Shown: positions 34,547-43,915 of the stretch, one piece after another
How the letters are laid out: each line of letters opens with the position of its first letter
Numbering within the stretch: the stretch's first letter is position 1
Assembly (NCBI RefSeq): GCF_009177095.1
Contig: NZ_AP021861.1
Span: forward strand, 3,144,501 to 3,208,500
Reading direction: 5' to 3'
Origin: Lacipirellula parvula
GTDB lineage: Bacteria; Planctomycetota; Planctomycetia; Pirellulales; Lacipirellulaceae
DNA: 64,000 nucleotides
The notes under the pieces: generated by a model
The model's input: only the letters and a program-made list of their open reading frames with translations
Database searches by the model: none
Told to the model about the DNA's origin: nothing
Program-made: the position numbers and the translations under genes

Positions 34547-34661
34547 GGGTTCAGGTGTCGGGGTTCAGGGTTCAGGAAATGCGGGAGCGAATTTCGCACT
34601 GAACCCTGAACCCTAACAACTGAACCCTTCCCGAACCCTGAATCCCGACACCTGAACCCTC
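34545..34661. repeat. Long imperfect hairpin of GGGTTCAG repeats in operon junction
   Basis: The left arm (34545-34577) and right arm (34629-34661) are 33 nt each and pair with about two mismatches. Each arm contains shorter direct repeats of GGGTTCAGG. The hairpin overlaps the stop codon at 34544-34546 and ends just before the ribosome site region of the MoxR gene. Confidence 0.8.
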
Positions 34662-34676
34662 CTAGAGATTTCCTGC

Positions 34677-35732
34677 ATGAACGATTCCGCGGATGCCGTC
34701 GCCGACGGTCAGGTGATTGAAAAGCTCGGTTCGGCGGTCGAACGGATTCGGGGCCAGTTGGCTCAGGTGATCGTTGGGCAGAACGACGTCGTCGATCAAC
34801 TCCTGATCAGCCTGTTCAGTCGCGGGCACTGTTTGCTCGAAGGCGTACCGGGGTTGGCGAAGACGTTGCTCATCAGCACGCTCGCGCGGACGATGAATCT
34901 GTCGTTCAGCCGCATTCAGTTCACTCCCGACCTGATGCCCGCCGATATCACCGGCACCGACATCATCGAGGAGAACCGCTCGACCGGTCAGCGCGAGATG
35001 CGGTTTCTTGAGGGTCCGCTGTTTTCGAACGTCATTCTGGCGGACGAAATCAACCGGACGCCGCCGAAGACGCAGGCCGCGCTGCTCGAAGCGATGCAAG
35101 AGCGGCAAGTGACGGTCGGCCGCGTGCGGCACCAGTTGAGCGATCCGTTCTTCGTGCTGGCGACGCAAAACCCGATCGAGCAGGAAGGAACCTATCCGCT
35201 GCCGGAAGCGCAGCAAGATCGTTTCATGTTCAAAGTGCTGGTGACGTACCCCAGCTTTGCGGAAGAATTTGAAGTCGCCCGGCGGACAACGTCAGCGATC
35301 ACCGATACCGTCTCGTCGGTGATCTCGCCGGAAGAGATTCTCACGCTGCAGCGATTGGTGCGCGAAGTGCCGGTGAGCGATCACGTGATTCGCTACTCGT
35401 TGTCGCTGGTGCGGCAGACACGGGTCGGGGAGTCAGGGATTCCCGACTTTGTCGCCGATCAACTGGCATGGGGCGCCGGTCCGCGGGCCGTGCAGTTCCT
35501 CATCATCGGCGCCAAGGCCCGCGCGCTAATGGAGCGGCGGACGCACGTGACCGTCGACGACATTCAGGCGCTCGCCAAGCCGGTGCTGCGGCACCGCATC
35601 GTCGTCAACTTCGCCGCCGAGAGTGACGGCGTTACGTCAGACGACGTGATCGATCGGCTCATTCAGTCCACCCCAGCCCGCGAGGATGAATTGGCCAATG
35701 ACGCCCGATTCAAAGCGATTTTTGCATCCTGA
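34677..35732 (+). CDS. MoxR-family AAA+ ATPase
   Basis: This 351-aa soluble AAA+ ATPase of the MoxR type has Walker A GVPGLAKT (56-63), Walker B VILADE (119-124) and the sensor-1 region ATQNP (162-166). The MoxR-specific Gx[12 protein letters not shown] and RVLVTYP-like segments (here KVLVTYPS) are also present. MoxR proteins act as chaperones that load cofactors or assemble complexes together with VWA partners. Here the DUF58 gene follows directly and a BatA-like VWA gene comes next, the classical arrangement. Confidence 0.95.
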   Translation: MNDSADAVADGQVIEKLGSAVERIRGQLAQVIVGQNDVVDQLLISLFSRGHCLLEGVPGLAKTLLISTLARTMNLSFSRIQFTPDLMPADITGTDIIEENRSTGQREMRFLEGPLFSNVILADEINRTPPKTQAALLEAMQERQVTVGRVRHQLSDPFFVLATQNPIEQEGTYPLPEAQQDRFMFKVLVTYPSFAEEFEVARRTTSAITDTVSSVISPEEILTLQRLVREVPVSDHVIRYSLSLVRQTRVGESGIPDFVADQLAWGAGPRAVQFLIIGAKARALMERRTHVTVDDIQALAKPVLRHRIVVNFAAESDGVTSDDVIDRLIQSTPAREDELANDARFKAIFAS

Positions 35733-36597
35733 GGCGATTCGGCGGATCGGGCGCCTGGAGATTCGTGCACGGCACGTCGTCGAAGGGTTCATGAGCGGGA
35801 TGCATCGCAGCCCGTACTTCGGCCGATCAATCGAATTCCTGCAGCACCGGCAATACGCCCCGGGGGACGATCTGCGCCACGTCGACTGGAAAGTCTGGGC
35901 GAAGGCCGATCGTCTGTATGTGAAGCAATTCGAAGAAGACGCCAGCATGCGCTGCACGCTGCTCGTCGACGTCTCGAAAAGCATGGAGTATGGCAGCGGG
36001 CCGCTGAACAAGTACGAGTACGCGGCGACGGCGGCGGTGAGCATCGCCTACCTGCTGCTGCGGCAGCACGACGCGGTGGCGTGCTTGGCGTTCGATGAGA
36101 AGATTCGCGCTCGCACGCCGATGCGGAGCACGCAGGTGCACTTGGCGTCGATCGTCCAGGCGCTCGATGCGAATCGGCCGCAGGCGAAGACCGATCCGGG
36201 CAACGTACTTCGGTTGATTGCGGAGGAGAACTATCGCCGCGGGCTGATCGTCGTCGTGTCGGACTTGCTCGGCGATCCGGCATCGACGCTGCGGGGGCTG
36301 CGGCTGCTGCGGCAGCGCGGGCACGACGTGCTCGTGTTGCATGTGATGGATGACGACGAGCTTGATTTTCCGTTTGATGGGCCAACGCGGTTCGAAGGTT
36401 TGGAGTTGCCGGCGCATCTCAACTGCAACCCGCGAGCGCTGCGTGAGGGGTACCTCGAAGCGGTGGAGAAGTTTGTCTCGACGTTACGGCATGGATGTGC
36501 TCGCGACGCGGTTGATTACGAGTTGATTCGAACGAGCCAACCGATGGACGCGGCGCTGGCGGCGTTTTTTAGCCGGCGGTTGGCGGCGCGGAAGTAA
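35698..36597 (+). CDS. DUF58 / VWA-like protein
   Basis: This 299-aa protein shows the DUF58 signature: [52 protein letters not shown]-like fold follows with the MIDAS-type DVSKS. It overlaps the 3' end of the MoxR gene, indicating translational coupling. ATG 35698 is chosen (GAGG at 35682-35685, 12 nt upstream); the in-frame ATG at 35686 is possible but has its ribosome site immediately adjacent. DUF58 proteins are the usual VWA clients or adaptors of MoxR ATPases. Confidence 0.92.
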   Translation: MTPDSKRFLHPEAIRRIGRLEIRARHVVEGFMSGMHRSPYFGRSIEFLQHRQYAPGDDLRHVDWKVWAKADRLYVKQFEEDASMRCTLLVDVSKSMEYGSGPLNKYEYAATAAVSIAYLLLRQHDAVACLAFDEKIRARTPMRSTQVHLASIVQALDANRPQAKTDPGNVLRLIAEENYRRGLIVVVSDLLGDPASTLRGLRLLRQRGHDVLVLHVMDDDELDFPFDGPTRFEGLELPAHLNCNPRALREGYLEAVEKFVSTLRHGCARDAVDYELIRTSQPMDAALAAFFSRRLAARK

Positions 36598-36603
36598 TAA
36601 GGA

Positions 36604-36720
36604 GGTGATCGGTTACTGGTGATCAGTGATCGGTTAATCTCGGCAAGCATGGATCTCAGTAAATCGAAGGCCCTCGGGCACTATCAATTCCCGATCACCA
36701 ATCAGCAGTAACTGATCACC
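36604..36720. repeat. Long imperfect hairpin of GTGATC-rich repeats in operon junction
   Basis: The left arm (36604-36633) and right arm (36691-36720) are 30 nt each and pair with four mismatches. Each arm contains internal GTGATC direct repeats. The size and position are like the hairpin at 34545-34661, but the sequence is unrelated. It fills the spacer between the DUF58 and BatA-like genes and ends 7 bp before the GTG start. Confidence 0.78.
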
Positions 36721-36727
36721 CCACGAC

Positions 36728-38953
36728 GTGTCGTTCCTACTCCCCACATTGCTGGCGTTCGGATTGCCGCTCATCGCGGCGCCGCTGGTGATCCATTTGA
36801 TCAACCTGCGGCGGCATCGGCGGATCGAGTGGGCGGCGATGGACTTTCTGCTGGAGAGCCAGAAGCGGAACAAGAAGTGGATCGTCCTCAAGCAACTACT
36901 GCTGCTATTGCTGCGAACGGCGGCGATCGCAGCGGTGGTGTTCATGCTGGCTGGCCCAGTAATTAAATCGACCTGGGCCGGGCTCTTCGGCCGCGGGGTG
37001 ACGCACCATTTGCTGTTGATCGACGACAGCTATTCGATGACCGATCATTGGGACGAGACCTCGGCGTTTGAGCAGGCGAAGCGCGTCGTCGCCGCCGTGT
37101 TGGAGCAAGCTCAGGGGCGGTCGGAGAATCAACTCGTCACACTGCTGCGGTTTTCGGAAGCACGTCGGCTCGCGGCCGGGGCTGGACCAGAGATTGATCG
37201 CCGTCCGCTCGACGCCGCGCTGCTCGCGGAACTGGAACGGACGCTGGGCGAGATGAAGGCGTCAGAAACGAACGCCGGGCCGATCGACGGGCTGCAAGCG
37301 GCGACGCGGTTGCCCGAGGCGGTCGAAGGCGAGACGCGGATCGCGTACCTCGTCACCGACTTCCGCCGGCCGCAGTGGGAAGAGCAAGCGCAGCTGCAGC
37401 AACTGATGACGGAGCTGCGCGAACGTGTCGGCGACTTACAACTCGTGCAGACCGTGTACGACGAGCGGCCGAACCTGGCGATCACGCGACTTGAGCCGGA
37501 GTCGGGCATTCGCGCGGCGGGCGTCGAGACGTGGATGGAACTGACCGTAGCGAATTACGGCAAGACGCCGGTCGCCGCCGTGACCGTAGCAGTCGAACAA
37601 GATGGCAATCGCTTGCCGGCGGTGGAGTTCGACGAGATTCCCGCGGGCGAGAAGGCGACGCGGCGGTTCCGCGTGACCTTCCCGACCGCCGGCCCGCACG
37701 AACTGACGGCGGGGCTCGAAAGCGATGCGGTGCTCACCGACAACAAGCGTTACTTCGCCGCCGAGATTCCGCCGGTGTTTCCGGTGCTGGTGATCGACGG
37801 TTCGGCGAACGGCGACGACGGCTACTACCTGCGGACAGCGCTCAGCCCTGGCGGAAAGAACGTCGGCGGCTGGAATCCGCAGGTCGAGCCGCCGAGCTAT
37901 CTGCGGAACCACGAAGCGCTCGCCAACTACGCGGTGATCGTGCTGCTCGATGTGCCGCGGCTCGACGACGCCGAAGTCGAAGTGCTGGAGTCGTACGTGC
38001 GCAGCGGCGGCGGACTGGCAATTTTTGTTGGGCCGCAATCGCAACAGCCGTTTTATAACGATCAACTCTTCGCCGATGGCGCGGGACTGCTGCCGGCGCC
38101 GCTGAATGTTCCATCGCAGCTGTTACGCGATCCATCGGAAGCGGGCGCCGACGTTCGCGTTGCCGAGCATCCGATCTTCCGCGTCTTCGCCGGGCAGCGC
38201 AACAGTTTTCTGTCGGTGGCGAACGTTGATTTCTATTACGCACTCGATCCGAACTGGAAGATTCCGGAGTCGGGTGACGTGAGCGCAATCGCAACGCTGC
38301 GCAATGGCGCTCCGCTAGCCCTGGAGAAGAAGTTCGGCGAAGGACGCGTGCTGCTTCACTTAGCGAAGCTGGCCCCGACGCCGACCGATCAAGGGATTTG
38401 GACGAACTGGAGTCTTAATCCCGTGTTCCCGATCTACGCAAACGAACTCGTCGGTTACCTGTCGGCGACGCGGCGGCGATTCGATGTGCGGGGCGTCGAC
38501 GAACCGATCAAACTAGCGTTGCCTGAGGCGGCGTATTTGCCTGAAGTAAAAGTTCGCGCGCCGGGCGTTGGCGAAAGCAACGCAACGCCGATCGTGGCTG
38601 CGGCGAAGGAAGGTGTTTACGAGATCACGGCGCCGGGGCAACCGCGGAGCGGCGTGTGGCGGTTTGAGCTGACGACGCGCGAAGGAAAGCCGCAGGTCCG
38701 TTACGTCGCGGTGAACGTGCCGACCGGCGAAGGGGAACTCGCGATTTTGCCGCAGAGCGAACTGGCCGAGCGGCTGCCGGGCGTGGAGTATCGCTACGCT
38801 CTCGCGTCGGAGTTCACGAAGGCTGACGACGAGTTGGAAGGGTACCAGCTGGGCGATGCGTTTCTTTACGCATTGGCGGCGATTCTCATCTTCGAGCAGT
38901 TGCTGGCTGTCTCAGCGAGTTACCATCCGGCCGCGGCCAGGAGCGCCGCATGA
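36728..38953 (+). CDS. BatA-domain and VWA membrane protein
   Basis: This 741-aa membrane protein has an N-terminal BatA domain: a first helix (LLPTLLAFGLPLIAAPLVIH), LINLRRHRRIEWAAMDFLLE, and a second helix (LLLLLLRTAAIAAVVFMLAG). A VWA domain follows with LLIDDSYSM (about 97-105). Beta-rich, CARDB- or GATase-like extracytoplasmic domains occupy about 250-700 and include PVLVIDGSANGDDGYYLRTA. A C-terminal anchor (AFLYALAAILIFEQLLA) closes it. The start codon is GTG. It overlaps the next gene by 4 bp (ATGA). It is the third element of the MoxR-DUF58-BatA module. Confidence 0.88.
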   Translation: MSFLLPTLLAFGLPLIAAPLVIHLINLRRHRRIEWAAMDFLLESQKRNKKWIVLKQLLLLLLRTAAIAAVVFMLAGPVIKSTWAGLFGRGVTHHLLLIDDSYSMTDHWDETSAFEQAKRVVAAVLEQAQGRSENQLVTLLRFSEARRLAAGAGPEIDRRPLDAALLAELERTLGEMKASETNAGPIDGLQAATRLPEAVEGETRIAYLVTDFRRPQWEEQAQLQQLMTELRERVGDLQLVQTVYDERPNLAITRLEPESGIRAAGVETWMELTVANYGKTPVAAVTVAVEQDGNRLPAVEFDEIPAGEKATRRFRVTFPTAGPHELTAGLESDAVLTDNKRYFAAEIPPVFPVLVIDGSANGDDGYYLRTALSPGGKNVGGWNPQVEPPSYLRNHEALANYAVIVLLDVPRLDDAEVEVLESYVRSGGGLAIFVGPQSQQPFYNDQLFADGAGLLPAPLNVPSQLLRDPSEAGADVRVAEHPIFRVFAGQRNSFLSVANVDFYYALDPNWKIPESGDVSAIATLRNGAPLALEKKFGEGRVLLHLAKLAPTPTDQGIWTNWSLNPVFPIYANELVGYLSATRRRFDVRGVDEPIKLALPEAAYLPEVKVRAPGVGESNATPIVAAAKEGVYEITAPGQPRSGVWRFELTTREGKPQVRYVAVNVPTGEGELAILPQSELAERLPGVEYRYALASEFTKADDELEGYQLGDAFLYALAAILIFEQLLAVSASYHPAAARSAA

Positions 38954-41517
38954 TCGCCTGGAACCGCTTGTTGCTGCTCGCGCTGGAGACCGCGAAGTCG
39001 CCTGGAGCGGCCACCGATCCGCCAATGCCGACGCCGACGGCTGCACCCACGACTGGCGAGGGGCTGACGAGCTACCGGTTCGGCCGGCTGGAGCAGTTCG
39101 ACGATCCGCGGTGGCTATGGCTCGGTGTCGCGGTGGCGGCCGTGCTGCTTGTGTTGTTCGTCGTATGGCAGTATCGCCGCGAGCGTTCGGCGCTGCCGAC
39201 TTGGGCGACGTTCGCGCTGGGGGCGTTGCGATTGGCGGCATTCGCGGGGGCGATCTTGTTTTTTCTCGATCCGCTCAAGCGGACCGATCAGGAGATTGTC
39301 ACCGAATCGCGCGTGACGGTGCTCGTCGACGCCAGCCAGAGTATGGCGGTGGAAGATGAGAAGAGCGGCGATGACGGCGTGAGCCGCAGCGGGGCGGTGC
39401 TGCAGGTGCTGGCCGACTCGCCGTTAATCAAAGAATTGCGCAGCCAGCACGACGTGACGGTAAAGGTATTCGACGCCGAAGTCCGCCGCATCCAACAATG
39501 GAAGCGCGACAAAGCCGCGACCGGCGGTCGCGGGCATTCGCCGGACGGGGCCGCCACTGAATCGAGTGATGACGGCGACGGCGCGCGTGATGCCGGCCGT
39601 GATGAAGACCGCGACCAACGGTCGCGGCTTTTTGAAGCAGGGAAACCCATTGGCGCCGAAACGCGGCTCGGCGATGCGTTGGCGGCGACGCTCGCAGAAC
39701 CGGCGGCGGGGAAGCTTGCGGGAGTGTTTACGTTCTCCGATGGCGGGCAAAACCTCGGCGTCGATCCGCTCGCCGTTGCCGATGCCGCGGCTGTTGCCAA
39801 AACGCCAATCATCACGGTTGGCGTCGGTTCAACGGCGCCGCGGCGCAACTTGCGGCTGCAAGAATTGATCGCGCCGTCGCGGGCTTACCCTGAAGACAAG
39901 GTAGCCGTGCGAGCGCTCGTCCAAGGCGAAGGGTACGCGGGGCGTTCGTTCGACGTGGAACTCTACGCCCGCGAGGGCGAAGGGAGTGCCGAGGTTCGCA
40001 TCGGCCAGGAGTCGGTAACGCTCAACGCCGACGGCGAGACCGTGCCGGTGGAGTTCGACATCGAACCGTCGGCAATCGGGCGTTTGGAATTGGAGGCCCG
40101 CCTCGTTGCGCCGCCTGACGACCAGTACAGCGACGACAATCGCCGTACGGCGGAAATCGACGTCGTCGAGACGAGCACGAAGGTGCTGCTCATCGCGAGC
40201 GGAGCGACCCGCGACTATCGCTTCCTGCGGAACCAACTGAAGCGCGACCGGCATGCCAACGTCGACGTCTGGCTGCAGATGTCGCCCCCCGGGATCTCGC
40301 AAGACGCCGATAAGGTGCTGCAAGAGTTCCCGAAGACGAAGGACGAACTGTTCGACTACGACGTCATCGTCGCGTTCGACCCCGACTGGACGCAACTCGA
40401 CGCACAGCAGGTCGATTTGCTCGAGCAGTGGGTCGCCGAGGAAGCGGGCGGCATGATCGTCGTCGCGGGGCCGGTCCACACGGCGACATGGGCTCAGAGC
40501 CCCGAGCATGGCAAGATTCGCGCGCTCTACCCCGTCGAGTTCCAACGACGGATGGGGTTGCTCGACGACGGACTATACGGCTCGCCGACGCCTTGGCAGA
40601 TTGATTTCACGCGCGAAGGGATGGAGGCCGACTTCCTGTGGCTCGGCGATACGCCGGAAGAGAATCGCGCGCGGTGGGGACGCTTCCCGGGCGTCTTCGG
40701 TTGCTATGCGGTGAAGGGGCCGAAGCCTGGCGCGCAGGTCTACGGGCGGTACAGCGACCCCGAAGCGGGGATCTCGACCGAACGGCCGGTTTACTTTGCG
40801 GATCAGTTCTATGGCGCCGGCCGCGTCTTCTACATGGGGAGCGGCGAGCTGTGGCGGTTGCGGACGCTCGATCCTGGCTACTACGAACGACTCTACACGC
40901 AACTCGTGCGGCACGTGAGCCAAGGGCGATTGCTGCGCGGCTCGTCGACCGGCCGGTTACTGGTCGAGCGCGATCGGTACTTCGTCGGCGATACGGTGGT
41001 GGTGCGGGCGCAGCTGAGCACGCCCGATCGCGAACCGTTGGTGGCGCCGCGCGTTTCGGCGAGAGTCACGGGGCCGAACAACGCCGGGCTGAACGTCGAA
41101 CTGATTGCCGACGAAAGCCGGCCGGGGAACTTCGTGGGGCAGTTCACCGTCTCAAACGAAGGTTCGTATCGTATTGAACTGTCACCGCCCGGCGATCCGG
41201 GCGAGTCGCTGGTGAAGCGGATTACCGCGGCGGTGCCGGACTTGGAGTTTGCCGAGACGCGGCGGAATGAAGCACTGCTCACGGCGATCGCGGCCCGGTC
41301 GGGTGGCAAGTATTACGCGAGCCCCACGCTCGCGGCGACTGGCGACAGTGGTCTGCCGGCGGCGGGAACGCTCATTGAAAGTCAGGCGAAGACCGAGATT
41401 GTGCGCGGCCAACCAGATAAGGCGTTTGCGGAGTCGCTCCATCGCTGGTTGCTGGCGGGCATTTGCGGGGCACTCTGCTTGGAATGGTTGCTCAGACGGT
41501 TATTGAAATTGGCGTAA
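38950..41517 (+). CDS. VWA/GATase1-like membrane protein carrying an in-frame REP insertion
   Basis: This 855-aa membrane protein has two N-terminal helices (WLWLGVAVAAVLLVLFVVW and ALRLAAFAGAILFFLDPL). A VWA domain follows with DASQS at 127-131 and FTFSDGGQNL near 255. A large periplasmic part with a glutamine-amidotransferase-like fold (KVLLIASGATRDYRFLRNQL, then VIVAFDPDW) and a C-terminal helix (WLLAGICGALCLEWLL) complete it. Codons 188-228, inside the VWA domain between the IQQWKRD strand and EAGKPIGAETRLGDAL, are an inverted pair of REP palindromes read through as Ala/Gly/Asp/Arg-rich sequence. The frame is preserved. It is translationally coupled to the previous gene. Confidence 0.85.
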   Translation: MIAWNRLLLLALETAKSPGAATDPPMPTPTAAPTTGEGLTSYRFGRLEQFDDPRWLWLGVAVAAVLLVLFVVWQYRRERSALPTWATFALGALRLAAFAGAILFFLDPLKRTDQEIVTESRVTVLVDASQSMAVEDEKSGDDGVSRSGAVLQVLADSPLIKELRSQHDVTVKVFDAEVRRIQQWKRDKAATGGRGHSPDGAATESSDDGDGARDAGRDEDRDQRSRLFEAGKPIGAETRLGDALAATLAEPAAGKLAGVFTFSDGGQNLGVDPLAVADAAAVAKTPIITVGVGSTAPRRNLRLQELIAPSRAYPEDKVAVRALVQGEGYAGRSFDVELYAREGEGSAEVRIGQESVTLNADGETVPVEFDIEPSAIGRLELEARLVAPPDDQYSDDNRRTAEIDVVETSTKVLLIASGATRDYRFLRNQLKRDRHANVDVWLQMSPPGISQDADKVLQEFPKTKDELFDYDVIVAFDPDWTQLDAQQVDLLEQWVAEEAGGMIVVAGPVHTATWAQSPEHGKIRALYPVEFQRRMGLLDDGLYGSPTPWQIDFTREGMEADFLWLGDTPEENRARWGRFPGVFGCYAVKGPKPGAQVYGRYSDPEAGISTERPVYFADQFYGAGRVFYMGSGELWRLRTLDPGYYERLYTQLVRHVSQGRLLRGSSTGRLLVERDRYFVGDTVVVRAQLSTPDREPLVAPRVSARVTGPNNAGLNVELIADESRPGNFVGQFTVSNEGSYRIELSPPGDPGESLVKRITAAVPDLEFAETRRNEALLTAIAARSGGKYYASPTLAATGDSGLPAAGTLIESQAKTEIVRGQPDKAFAESLHRWLLAGICGALCLEWLLRRLLKLA
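39511..39633. repeat. Inverted pair of class 1 REP palindromes inside a coding sequence
   Basis: The left unit is AAAGCCGCGACCGGCGGTCG followed by CGGGCATTCG (39511-39540). The right unit is ACCGCGACCAACGGTCGCGG followed by CTTTTT (about 39609-39633). Total length is 123 bp, exactly 41 codons, starting on a codon boundary (codon 188). The outer ends (AAAGCC and GGCTTTTT) match those of the elements at 61415-61511 and 62067-62174. Confidence 0.88.
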
Positions 41518-41548
41518 GCGTTTAACGTGAGAGAGATTGACTGACGAA

Positions 41549-43912
41549 ATGGCTACGGCGTCGTTACCCTTCGAAATTCCGCGTCCGGTCGCGCAGAAAG
41601 TGTCGCGACTGCGGATGCTGGTGCGGCTGTACAGCCTCGCCGAAGGGTTCGCAGCGGTGGCAATTGTCGCGGCGCTGGCGTTCTGGCTGGGGCTGGCGAT
41701 CGATTGGATGTTCGAGCCGTCGGCCGGCATGCGGATTCTCATGTGGCTGGCGGCAATCTTCTCGGTGCTGGTGACCGGCTGGCGGTACATCGGGCGGCGG
41801 CTGTTCGCGCCGCTGCCGGATGATAGCCTTGCGCTGCTGGTTGAACGGCAGTACCCGCAGTTGCGCGAGGGAATGATCACCACCGTTCAAGCGGCGGGCG
41901 TTCGCGCGGGGATCGCGCGGGATGCGGAAGCGGTTGATGCGACCGACCTCGAGCATTCGCATGGCCATGGCGAGCAGTCGGCCCTGGCCGGCGCCAATCG
42001 CGAGTTGATCGACGCCGCGGGGCGCAATGCTGCGGCGGCGATGCAACAAGTTTCGCTGCGGCGGGTGTTCGACATGCGGCCGCTCGCACGCAAAGGTGCG
42101 ACTGCCATCGGTTTGTGCGCGGCGATGGCGATCTTCGCGCTGACGCAGCGCGGGGCGTTTGATTTCTATCTCGATCGGCTCGCCCTCAGCAAGCAGCTCT
42201 GGCCGCGCCGCGTGCAGCTTACCGTCGTTGGGTTCGAAGATCGCGAGAATGCCGACGTGGTGAACGTCGCCCGCGATGATGATTTTGAGTTGACGGTGCT
42301 GGCGTCGATCGTCGGCAAGCATACAGCGCCAGACGAAGTCGAGATCCGCTGGCGGCGTCCGAGCGACGGCGGCCGCGGCAACGGCCCGATGCTGAAGATC
42401 GGCCAGGCCGAGCCGGGCCGCGACGAAGCGCAGGAATACAACTACACCTTCAAGGTGAGCAGCGATATCGAGTTCGACGTCATCGGCGGCGACGATCGGA
42501 TTCGCAACCTACGGCTGCGGGCGGTCGAGCGGCCGGCGATCACGCGGGTTTGGCTCGAGGTAGATTACCCGAAGTATATGGAGCGCGAGCCGCGGTCGGT
42601 ACCGGTGAGCGGCAGGGCCGAGTTGCCGGAGGGCGCCAAGGCGGTCTGCCGGATTCAGGCAAACAAACCGCTCGTCGCGGCGACGGTGCGCGACTCGACG
42701 GCGCAAACGAATTTGGCGACGACGATCGACGACAAGAACGCCAAAGAGTTCAGCTTCGAGATTCCCGCTGCGTCGAGCGATCAGGTCTTTAGCATTTCGC
42801 TACGCGACGCCGATGGCGTCGAGAATCGCGATCCGTTCCGGTTGCCGGTCTTGGTGCTGCCCGACCAATTGCCCGAAGCGTCGGTGGCGTTGCGCGGGAT
42901 TGGTTCGGCGATCACTCCGCAGGCGCGGATCATGCTAGCGGGGAACGTGTCGGACGACTACGGCCTCGAAGAGGCGTGGTTCGAATATATGGTGAACGAA
43001 GGCGCCGCGAGTCGCCGACCGTTGCGGACGCAACCGGATGGCCTCACCAACCTCGCGCTGACGGAATCATTCGACTTAGCCGATGCCGATCCGCAGACGA
43101 AGCAGCCGCTCGTGGCGGTGGCGCCGGGGCAAAAACTGTCGCTCGCGGTGAAGGTTCGCGACGCTTACGACTTGGGGGCGGAACCCCATATCGGGGGGAG
43201 CCAGCGGTTTGTGCTCGACGTCGTCACGCCGTCGGAATTGCGGGCGATTTTGGAACGCCGCGAGCTCGGGCTGCGGCAGCGGTTCGAAGCGATCCACGAG
43301 AAAATGGTGGCCGTCCGCGAGCTGCTCGACCGCATTGATCTTGCCGCGGCGACGCCACAGGCGGACGATACTGCGAACGCTGCGGGCGAGACCGATGCCG
43401 CCCCGGCGAACGATGAGAGCAACGCCTCGGCAACAGAACACGAACGAATCCGACAGCGCGACTTGTCGCGCATCGGCGGCGCGCGGCAGAGCTCGACGCA
43501 GATAGCGTTCGAAACAGGCGGCGTGGCGACCGGGTTCGACGACATCGTCGCCGAGTTGATCAACAACCGCGTCGATACGGAGGAGTTGAAGGAACGGCTC
43601 GAAGGGGGCATTTCCGAACCGCTGAAGGAGATCAGCGGCGAGTTGTTGCCGGCGTTTGAAAAGGAGCTCGAAACACTGGAAACGGCCTACGAAGCGGGGC
43701 CAGCCGAGGCGGCGGAGCCGCTGGCGGCGGCGAAAGCGGCGGCTCAAACGGCCGAAGAAGCAATGAAAGCCGTGTTAGATCGTATGCTGGAGCTGGAAGA
43801 CTACAATGAATTGGTCGAGTTGCTGCGGGGCATCGTGAAGGATCAAGAGCAGCTCAAAGAGCGGACGCAGCAAGAGCAACGCGACAAACTAAAGGGCCTG
43901 CTGGAAGATTAG
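41549..43912 (+). CDS. DUF4175-like membrane protein with C-terminal coiled coil
   Basis: This 787-aa protein has two N-terminal helices (FAAVAIVAALAFWLGLAIDW and MLAAIFSVLVTGW-like) and a third near residue 180 (ATAIGLCAAMAIFALTQ). Large extracytoplasmic beta domains follow (FEDRENADVVNVARDDDFEL, MLAGNVSDDYGLEEAWFEY). A long coiled coil ends the protein (LKERLEGGISEPLKEISGEL to EQLKERTQQEQRDKLKGL). This matches the DUF4175-type proteins found beside MoxR clusters. The ATG at 41549 is chosen; a TTG at 41537 is in frame. It ends 3 bp before the next gene. Confidence 0.82.
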   Translation: MATASLPFEIPRPVAQKVSRLRMLVRLYSLAEGFAAVAIVAALAFWLGLAIDWMFEPSAGMRILMWLAAIFSVLVTGWRYIGRRLFAPLPDDSLALLVERQYPQLREGMITTVQAAGVRAGIARDAEAVDATDLEHSHGHGEQSALAGANRELIDAAGRNAAAAMQQVSLRRVFDMRPLARKGATAIGLCAAMAIFALTQRGAFDFYLDRLALSKQLWPRRVQLTVVGFEDRENADVVNVARDDDFELTVLASIVGKHTAPDEVEIRWRRPSDGGRGNGPMLKIGQAEPGRDEAQEYNYTFKVSSDIEFDVIGGDDRIRNLRLRAVERPAITRVWLEVDYPKYMEREPRSVPVSGRAELPEGAKAVCRIQANKPLVAATVRDSTAQTNLATTIDDKNAKEFSFEIPAASSDQVFSISLRDADGVENRDPFRLPVLVLPDQLPEASVALRGIGSAITPQARIMLAGNVSDDYGLEEAWFEYMVNEGAASRRPLRTQPDGLTNLALTESFDLADADPQTKQPLVAVAPGQKLSLAVKVRDAYDLGAEPHIGGSQRFVLDVVTPSELRAILERRELGLRQRFEAIHEKMVAVRELLDRIDLAAATPQADDTANAAGETDAAPANDESNASATEHERIRQRDLSRIGGARQSSTQIAFETGGVATGFDDIVAELINNRVDTEELKERLEGGISEPLKEISGELLPAFEKELETLETAYEAGPAEAAEPLAAAKAAAQTAEEAMKAVLDRMLELEDYNELVELLRGIVKDQEQLKERTQQEQRDKLKGLLED

Positions 43913-43915
43913 GCG

